A stretch of 64,000 bases of DNA from Lysobacterales bacterium (GTDB taxonomy: Bacteria > Pseudomonadota > Gammaproteobacteria > Xanthomonadales > Ahniellaceae): the NCBI GenBank assembly GCA_016721845.1, contig JADKHK010000013.1, positions 1,470,501-1,534,500 of the forward strand, in the 5' to 3' direction. Of the stretch, positions 58,829 through 64,000 are shown in pieces (the stretch's first letter is position 1; the number at the start of each line of letters is the position of its first letter). The notes under the pieces are model-generated. The model did no database searches. It saw nothing but the letters and a program-made list of their open reading frames with translations, and was not told where the DNA came from. Made by a program: the position numbers and the translations under genes.

Positions 58829-59530
58829 TTACTTCGTGTTGAGCGAGCCCTGATCGACCACGACGCCAACGCCGTGCGTGCTGGTCAGCGAGACCTTGAC
58901 GAGGTACTGGCCCTTGGCGGTCGACGGCTTGGCCTTGATGACGTCGCCGAGCAGCGCATTGAGGTTGCCCTTCAGCGCTTCGGATTCGAAACTGGCCTTG
59001 CCGATCGTGCAGTGGATGATGCCGGCCTTGTCGTTGCGGTAGCGGACCTGGCCCGCCTTCGCGTTGCGCACGGCGCCCGCGACGTCCGGCGTGACCGTGC
59101 CGACCTTCGGGTTCGGCATCAGGCCGCGCGGGCCCAGCACCTGACCGAGCTTGCCGACCACGCGCATCGCGTCCGGCGAGGCGATCACGACGCCGTAGTT
59201 CAGGTCACCGGCCTGCATCTTCTCGGCCAGATCGTCCATGCCGACGATGTCTGCGCCCGCAGCTTTCGCCGCTTCGGCCTTTTCGCCAGGAGGGCAGAAC
59301 ACGGCGACCTTGACGGTCTTGCCGGTGCCGTTCGGGAGCACGGTCGAACCGCGCACGCCCTGGTCCGACTTCTTCGCGTCGATGCCGAGACGGATCGCGA
59401 CGTCGACCGATTCATTGAACTTCGACGTCGCGTTGTTCTTGACGATGGCCAAGGCCTCGTCGATGCCATAGGTCTTGCCGGCCACGACGGTGGGGGTCAT
59501 CTTCTGGATGCGTTTGCTGATCTTTGCCAT
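58829..59530 (-). CDS. rplA: 50S ribosomal protein L1 (uL1)
   Basis: The 233-residue protein is uL1, the mobile stalk near the E site and a translational repressor of rplKA in E. coli. Typical parts are MAKISKRIQKMTPTVVAGKTYGIDEAL, KSDQGVRGSTVLPNGTGKTVKVAVF, LGPRGLMPNPKVGTVTPDVAGAV and KGQYLVKVSLTSTHGVGVVVD. It starts 3 bases after rplK. Confidence 0.98.
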   Translation of the reverse strand: MAKISKRIQKMTPTVVAGKTYGIDEALAIVKNNATSKFNESVDVAIRLGIDAKKSDQGVRGSTVLPNGTGKTVKVAVFCPPGEKAEAAKAAGADIVGMDDLAEKMQAGDLNYGVVIASPDAMRVVGKLGQVLGPRGLMPNPKVGTVTPDVAGAVRNAKAGQVRYRNDKAGIIHCTIGKASFESEALKGNLNALLGDVIKAKPSTAKGQYLVKVSLTSTHGVGVVVDQGSLNTK

Positions 59531-59533
59531 GTC

Positions 59534-59962
59534 TTAACCCTCCACCACGAGACCCATGCTGCGCGCGCTACCGGCAATGGTGCGCACCGCGGCGTCCATA
59601 TCGGCTGCCGTCAGGTCCGGCATCTTCTGGGTCGCGATCGCTTCCAGCTGCGCACGCGTGACCTTGCCGACCTTTTCGGTATTCGGACGCTTCGAGCCCG
59701 ACTGGATGCCGACCGCCTTCTTCAGGAGAATCGTTGCCGGCGGAGTCTTGGTGATGAACGTGAAGCTGCGATCCGAATAGGCGGTGATGATCACCGGAAT
59801 CGGAATGCCCGGCTCCATCTTCTGCGTGGCGGCATTGAACGCCTTGCAGAATTCCATGATGTTCAGGCCACGCTGACCGAGCGCGGGACCGACCGGCGGC
59901 GAGGGGTTGGCCTGACCGGCCTTCACCTGCAGCTTGATATAACCTACGACCTTCTTTGCCAT
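59534..59962 (-). CDS. rplK: 50S ribosomal protein L11 (uL11)
   Basis: The 142-residue protein is uL11 of the GTPase-associated centre, needed for RelA activation: MAKKVVGYIKLQVKAGQANPSPPVGPALGQRGLNIMEFCKAFNAAT, FITKTPPATILLKKAVGIQSGSKRPN, ADMDAAVRTIAGSARSMGLVVEG. The conserved N-terminal PPVGPALGQ loop is intact. Confidence 0.98.
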   Translation of the reverse strand: MAKKVVGYIKLQVKAGQANPSPPVGPALGQRGLNIMEFCKAFNAATQKMEPGIPIPVIITAYSDRSFTFITKTPPATILLKKAVGIQSGSKRPNTEKVGKVTRAQLEAIATQKMPDLTAADMDAAVRTIAGSARSMGLVVEG

Positions 59963-60072
59963 TGTCTTCTCTCCGGGTAGTAGCGCCTGAACGAATTCGG
60001 GCTCCCCATCGGACCAGGGATTGAGCGTGCCCTGGCTTCACGCATTGAATGCTGCTGGTCAGCCCGACTTGG

Positions 60073-60633
60073 TCAAGCCTTCTCGACCTGACCGAACTCG
60101 AGCTCCACCGGCGTCGAACGACCGAAGATCAGCACCGCGACGCGCAGGCGACTCTTCTCGTAGTTCACTTCCTCGACGGTGCCGTTGAAGTCGTTGAACG
60201 GACCCTCGGTGACGCGCACCAGTTCGCCCGGCTCGAACAGGACCTTCGGACGCGGCTTCTCGACGCCGTCCTGGACGCGCTGCAGGATCACATCCGCTTC
60301 GCTGTCCTTAATAGGCAACGGGCGATCGGCAGTTCCGCCGATGAAGCCCATGACCTTCGCGGTTTCCTTGATCAGATGCCAGGATTCGTCGTCGATGCGG
60401 GTTGTCTTCGCATCCTGATGGGTCAGGATCTGGACCAGCACGTAGCCCGGGAAGAACTTGCGTTCCGACTTGCGCTTCTGGCCACCGCGCATTTCCACGA
60501 CCTCTTCGGTCGGGACCAGCACGTCGCCGAACTTGTCTTCCATGCCGGCGCGCACGATGCGATCGCGCAGCGACTTCGCCACCTGATGCTCGAAGCCGGA
60601 ATAGGCGTGGACCACGTACCAACGCTTGTTCAT
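60073..60633 (-). CDS. nusG: transcription termination/antitermination protein NusG
   Basis: The 186-residue protein has the NGN domain (MNKRWYVVHAYSGFEHQVAKSLRDRI, EMRGGQKRKSERKFFPGYVLVQ) that rides on RNA polymerase and the C-terminal KOW domain (FEPGELVRVTEGPFNDFNGTVEEVNYEKSRLRVAVLIFGRSTPVELEFGQVEK) that binds Rho or S10. The ATG at 60633 is the family start, preceded by GCGAGAGACCC. It follows secE by 13 bases. Confidence 0.98.
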   Translation of the reverse strand: MNKRWYVVHAYSGFEHQVAKSLRDRIVRAGMEDKFGDVLVPTEEVVEMRGGQKRKSERKFFPGYVLVQILTHQDAKTTRIDDESWHLIKETAKVMGFIGGTADRPLPIKDSEADVILQRVQDGVEKPRPKVLFEPGELVRVTEGPFNDFNGTVEEVNYEKSRLRVAVLIFGRSTPVELEFGQVEKA

Positions 60634-60646
60634 GTGGGTCTCTCGC

Positions 60647-61027
60647 TCAGCCGCCAGCCGTGAACAACCATTCGAAGATCCGCACAAGGATGCTGTCGAA
60701 CAGGAAGAGAAGCAGGCTCACGATCGCGACGACCACGAAAATGACCAAGGTGGTCTGGCGCGTTTCCGGGCCAGTCGGCCAAACGATCTTGCGCAATTCG
60801 AAGTGCGATTCGGTGACGAATTCGCGTACAAATCGGCCAAAGCTGCTGGTGTAGCTGACGCCGAACGCAGCCACGATCGCCGCCAGCAGCCCGACAATGC
60901 GGAGCGCCACCGACGTGCGGGAGAAGTAGTAGTACGCGACCAGCCCGCCAACGATCAGCGCAATCGATACGGCCAGACGAACCTTGTCGGTCGCGCCATG
61001 TCCGCTGCTTTCGGTATTCGTGCTCAT
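60647..61027 (-). CDS. secE: preprotein translocase subunit SecE
   Basis: The 126-residue protein is SecE of the SecYEG channel. It is the three-helix type: hydrophobic stretches at about 18-36, 42-60 and 92-115, with the conserved amphipathic segment FVREFVTESHFELRKIVWPTGPETRQTTLVIFVVV. The order tRNA-Trp, secE, nusG matches related genomes. Confidence 0.96.
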   Translation of the reverse strand: MSTNTESSGHGATDKVRLAVSIALIVGGLVAYYYFSRTSVALRIVGLLAAIVAAFGVSYTSSFGRFVREFVTESHFELRKIVWPTGPETRQTTLVIFVVVAIVSLLLFLFDSILVRIFEWLFTAGG

Positions 61028-61073
61028 TCAGGATCCAGGCCGCGACAGCGATACATCGCCGCACATACATGAG

Positions 61074-61149
<76 letters not shown>

Positions 61150-61230
61150 GTAGTTAACGCACGGAAGCGACGGGCCTCGCGGACCGCCGCTTCGATACAG
61201 CACCGCCGGGTTCAACCGGCGGAAAAAAGC

Positions 61231-62422
61231 TTAAACGAGGACCTTGGCGACGACGCCGGCGCCGACGGTACGGCCGCCTTCGCGGATCGCGAAACGCAGG
61301 CCTTCGTCCATCGCCACCGGGTTGATCAGCGTCACCACCATCTTGATGTTGTCGCCCGGCATCACCATCTCCACGCCTTCCGGCAGCTGCATCGCACCGG
61401 TGATGTCGGTGGTACGGAAGTAGAACTGCGGACGGTAACCCTTGAAGAACGGCGTGTGACGGCCGCCCTCATCCTTCGACAGCACGTACACCTCGGCCTC
61501 GAACTTCGTGTGCGGCGTGATCGTGCCCGGCTTGCAAAGAACCTGGCCGCGCTCAACGTCCTCGCGCTTCGTGCCGCGCAGCAGACAGACCGGCATTGTC
61601 GCCCGCCTGACCCTGATCCAGCAGCTTGCGGAACATCTCGACGCCCGTCACCGTCGTCTTCGTCGTCGGACGAATACCGACAATTTCGATTTCCTCGCCC
61701 ACCTTGATGATGCCGCGCTCGATACGACCCGTCACCACCGTGCCACGACCCGAAATCGAGAACACGTCTTCGACCGGCATCAGGAACGGCTTGTCCACGT
61801 CGCGCTTCGGCTCCGGAATCTAGCTGTCCAGCGCTTCCACCAGCTTGATGATCGCCGGCACGCCGATTTCGCTCTGATCACCTTCCAGCGCCTTCAGCGC
61901 CGAACCCTTGATGATCGGCGTGTCGTCGCCCGGGAAGTTGTACTTGCTCAGCAGGTCCCGGACTTCCATCTCGACCAGCTCCAGCAACTCGGCGTCGTCC
62001 ACCATGTCCGCCTTGTTCAGGAAGACCACGATGTACGGCACGCCGACCTGACGCGCCAGCAGAATGTGCTCGCGCGTCTGCGGCATCGGGCCGTCCGCGG
62101 CCGAGCACACCAGAATCGCACCGTCCATCTGCGCCGCACCCGTGATCATGTTCTTCACGTAGTCGGCATGGCCCGGGCAATCCACGTGCGCGTAATGGCG
62201 GTTCGGCGATTCGTATTCCACGTGCGCCGTCGAGATCGTGATCCCGCGCGCCTTCTCTTCCGGCGCCGCGTCGATCTGGTCGTATGCCTTGAACTCGCCA
62301 CCAAAACGCTCCGCGCCGATCTTCGTCAGCGCCGCCGTCAGCGTCGTCTTGCCGTGATCCACGTGACCAATCGTCCCCACGTTCACGTGCGGCTTGGTGC
62401 GTTCGAATTTACCCTTTGCCAT
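61231..62422 (-). pseudogene. tuf: elongation factor Tu, copy 2 (frameshift and stop as sequenced)
   Basis: The second EF-Tu gene, in the tufB position between tRNA-Thr and tRNA-Trp, has two lesions. Codon TAC (Tyr of DSYIPEPKRD) reads TAG at 61820-61822. An extra A in the repeat CAGCAG-A-CAGACC near 61583-61586 breaks the frame after GDNAGL. The span of 1192 bases is one more than the normal 1191, matching a single insertion. All else, including GHVDHGKTTLTAAL and the C-terminus, is normal EF-Tu. A hairpin (about 61203-61221) with T-rich sequence follows the stop. Because copy 1 is also broken, at least one set of lesions must be an error. Confidence 0.9.
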
Positions 62423-62461
62423 TGCGGACTCCGGTCAATCAGTTTGGTGGTTGGAAGAATG

Positions 62462-62537
<76 letters not shown>

Positions 62538-62570
62538 GAAGCAAATTGTGTTCGTGCGAGCAGCCGCCAA

Positions 62571-62644
62571 TGGAGCGGGAGACGGGAATCGAACCCGCGC
62601 TAGTAGCTTGGAAGGCTACAGTTCTACCATTGAACTACTCCCGC
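62571..62644 (-). tRNA. tRNA-Gly (anticodon TCC)
   Basis: The 74-base tRNA starts GCGGGAG and ends CTCCCGC-T-CCA. The anticodon loop is CTTCCAA (anticodon TCC). It corresponds to glyT in the E. coli tRNA-tufB operon. Confidence 0.96.
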
Positions 62645-62695
62645 TTCGGCGCAGTGTTGCCACTGCCCCAGTCGATCCGCCGGTAACGGTCCGAC

Positions 62696-62781
62696 TGGTG
62701 GAGGAAGGTGGATTCGAACCACCGAAGGCATGAGCCAACTGATTTACAGTCAGTCCCCTTTGGCCGCTTGGGTATTCCTCC
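62696..62781 (-). tRNA. tRNA-Tyr (anticodon GTA)
   Basis: The 86-base class II tRNA starts GGAGGAA and ends TTCCTCC-A-CCA, with a long variable arm and the anticodon GTA (CTGTAAATC). It is first in the Tyr-Gly-Thr-tuf operon, matching tyrU-glyT-thrT-tufB without an upstream thrU. Confidence 0.96.
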
Positions 62782-62790
62782 AGCGAACGA

Positions 62791-62826
62791 GCCCGGCATT
62801 CTGACGGCGGGAAGCACCCGCGTCAA
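62791..62826 (-). promoter_or_regulatory. promoter of the tRNA-tuf operon with GC-rich discriminator
   Basis: On the minus strand TTGACG (62821-62826) and CAGAAT (62798-62803) are exactly 17 bases apart. GCCGGGC follows the -10 box, the kind of discriminator found in stable-RNA promoters under stringent control by ppGpp. Transcription would start near 62790, about 9 bases before tRNA-Tyr. Confidence 0.72.
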
Positions 62827-62868
62827 CGGGGCGCAACGACAAATTATCCGGGCGTCGCGGCTGTCCGT

Positions 62869-63960
62869 TCAGACATTGAAGCGGAAATGCAGGACATCGC
62901 CTTCCTTGACGATGTAATCCTTGCCTTCGAGGCGCAGCTTCCCGACCTGCTTCGCACCCGCCTCGCCCTTGAACTCGATGTAGTCCGAATAGGCAATGGT
63001 TTCAGCGCGGATGAAGCCCTTCTCGAAATCGGTGTGGATCACGCCCGCAGCCTGCGGCGCGGTGAATCCCGCCTTGATGGTCCAGGCCCGGACTTCCTTT
63101 TCGCCGGCGGTGAAATAGGTTTGCAGACCCAGCAGCTTGTAGCCGGCGCGAATGACGCGGTTCAGGCCCGGCTCGTCCAGACCCATGTCGGCCAGGAAGG
63201 CGTGTTTGTCGGCGTCATCGAGTTGCGACAGTTCTTCCTCGATCGCGGCACAGACCGGAACGACCTCCGCACCCTCGGTCGCGGCACGGGCGCGCACGGC
63301 GTCGAGGAACGGGTTGTTGCTGAAGCCGTCTTCCTTGACGTTGGCGACATACATCACCGGCTTCAGGGTGAGCAGGAACAGGTCGCGGATGGCGGCTTTG
63401 TCTTCGTTCGACAGTCCCGCGCTGCGCGCCGACTTGCCGGTGTTCAGGTGATCACGCACGCGCGTGAGCACCTCCTTTTTCACGATCGCGTCCTTATCGT
63501 TGGCTTTTGCCATCTTTTCAGCGCGGTTCAAGGCTTTTTCGACGGAATCGAGATCGGCCAGCGCAAGCTCGGTGTCGATCGTGTCGATGTCGTCCAGCGG
63601 ATCGATGCGACCGGCAACGTGGACGATGTCGGTGTGCTCGAAACAGCGCACGACATGGGCGATCGCATCGACTTCGCGAATGTGCGCCAGGAATTTGTTG
63701 CCCAGACCTTCGCCCGAGGCCGCACCCTTGACCAGTCCGGCGATGTCGACGAATTCGATCAGGGTCGGGATGATCTTGAGTGGCTTGGCGATCGACGACA
63801 GCGCCTGCAGACGCTCGTCCGGCACCGGCACGACGCCGATGTTCGGGTCGATGGTGCAGAACGGAAAATTCGCCGCCGGAATGCCGGCCTTGGTCAAGGC
63901 ATTGAACAGCGTCGATTTTCCGACGTTCGGCAAGCCCACGATGCCGCACTTGATACCCAT
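62869..63960 (-). CDS. ychF: redox-regulated ATPase YchF (Obg-like)
   Basis: The 363-residue protein is a universally conserved P-loop NTPase of the Obg group that prefers ATP and binds ribosomes. The P-loop is VGLPNVGKSTLFNALT (residues 8-23), G3 is FVDIAGLVKGAASGEGLGN, and a C-terminal TGS domain (about 280-363; TYFTAGEKEVRAWTIKAGFTAPQAAGVIHTDFEKGFIRAETIAYSDYIEF, ending EGDVLHFRFNV) is present. AAGGA precedes the ATG. The 40 bases after it at the window edge hold at most the end of another minus-strand gene. Confidence 0.97.
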   Translation of the reverse strand: MGIKCGIVGLPNVGKSTLFNALTKAGIPAANFPFCTIDPNIGVVPVPDERLQALSSIAKPLKIIPTLIEFVDIAGLVKGAASGEGLGNKFLAHIREVDAIAHVVRCFEHTDIVHVAGRIDPLDDIDTIDTELALADLDSVEKALNRAEKMAKANDKDAIVKKEVLTRVRDHLNTGKSARSAGLSNEDKAAIRDLFLLTLKPVMYVANVKEDGFSNNPFLDAVRARAATEGAEVVPVCAAIEEELSQLDDADKHAFLADMGLDEPGLNRVIRAGYKLLGLQTYFTAGEKEVRAWTIKAGFTAPQAAGVIHTDFEKGFIRAETIAYSDYIEFKGEAGAKQVGKLRLEGKDYIVKEGDVLHFRFNV

Positions 63961-64000
63961 GGTGATTCCTTGTTGATTCGATTTGATTACTGCGGCGGGC

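Noticed and set aside
61203..61221. A rho-independent terminator after tuf copy 2.
   Set aside because: The T-run precedes the hairpin on the coding strand, so it is not a standard terminator; transcription probably continues into tRNA-Trp and secE.

Overview
The window is about 64 kb of GC-rich (roughly 60-65 %) gammaproteobacterial chromosome. The translation-gene order, the SlyX and DUF2058 proteins, a secreted protein with a CSLRDAI motif and two secreted proteins ending in FADxFE fit the order Lysobacterales (Xanthomonadales), probably Rhodanobacteraceae-like. That placement is an inference from remembered family features, not from a search.

Layout. 1-5.4 kb: 5' part of pyrG, parE, a secreted S9 peptidase and a DNA-3-methyladenine glycosylase. 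5.4-12.5 kb (minus strand): a penicillin-acylase-family hydrolase, an RsuA/RluB-type pseudouridine synthase, two secreted proteins with the shared C-terminus, DUF2058 and SlyX. 12.5-15.6 kb: a small sugar-nucleotide/capsule group (CpsB-type phosphatase, UDP-glucuronate decarboxylase, UDP-glucose dehydrogenase). 15.7-20.5 kb: FKBP isomerase, an NTF2-like protein, rpsF-rpsR-rplI, an IscA-type Fe-S carrier and asnS. 20.5-29.1 kb: the accessory part, a kynurenine/3-hydroxyanthranilate degradation cluster encoding kynureninase, 3-hydroxyanthranilate dioxygenase, ACMS decarboxylase, 2-aminomuconate semialdehyde dehydrogenase and 2-aminomuconate deaminase. It also holds a beta-carbonic anhydrase, an SDR with a degenerate active site, an opposite-strand lipoprotein gene and a two-gene wHTH-nucleotidyltransferase/HEPN-like module with its own operator-promoter. 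29.1-31 kb: class II DAHP synthase and dsbB. 31-64 kb (all minus strand): the alpha, spc and S10 ribosomal operons, tuf, fusA, rpsG, rpsL, rpoC, rpoB, rplL, rplJ, rplA, rplK, nusG, secE, tRNA-Trp, a second tuf, tRNA-Thr, tRNA-Gly, tRNA-Tyr and ychF.

How the genes work together. In the catabolic cluster KynU makes (3-hydroxy)anthranilate, the dioxygenase opens the ring to ACMS, ACMSD decarboxylates it, the dehydrogenase oxidises the semialdehyde and the RidA-like enzyme deaminates 2-aminomuconate. The enzymes before KynU (tryptophan dioxygenase, formamidase, kynurenine monooxygenase) are not in this window. The right half is the standard transcription-translation block in nearly the E. coli order.

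Caution. Five conserved genes (the UDP-glucuronate decarboxylase, ugd, both tuf copies and rpoC) carry small indels, and one tuf copy also has a nonsense change. rpoC and at least one tuf must be intact in a living cell, so I read most of these as sequencing or assembly errors. The best candidates for something new are the wHTH-nucleotidyltransferase/HEPN-like module with its paired operators and apparently leaderless start, the repeated leaderless-start pattern in the catabolic cluster, and the FADxFE C-terminal motif with its duplicated gene junction.
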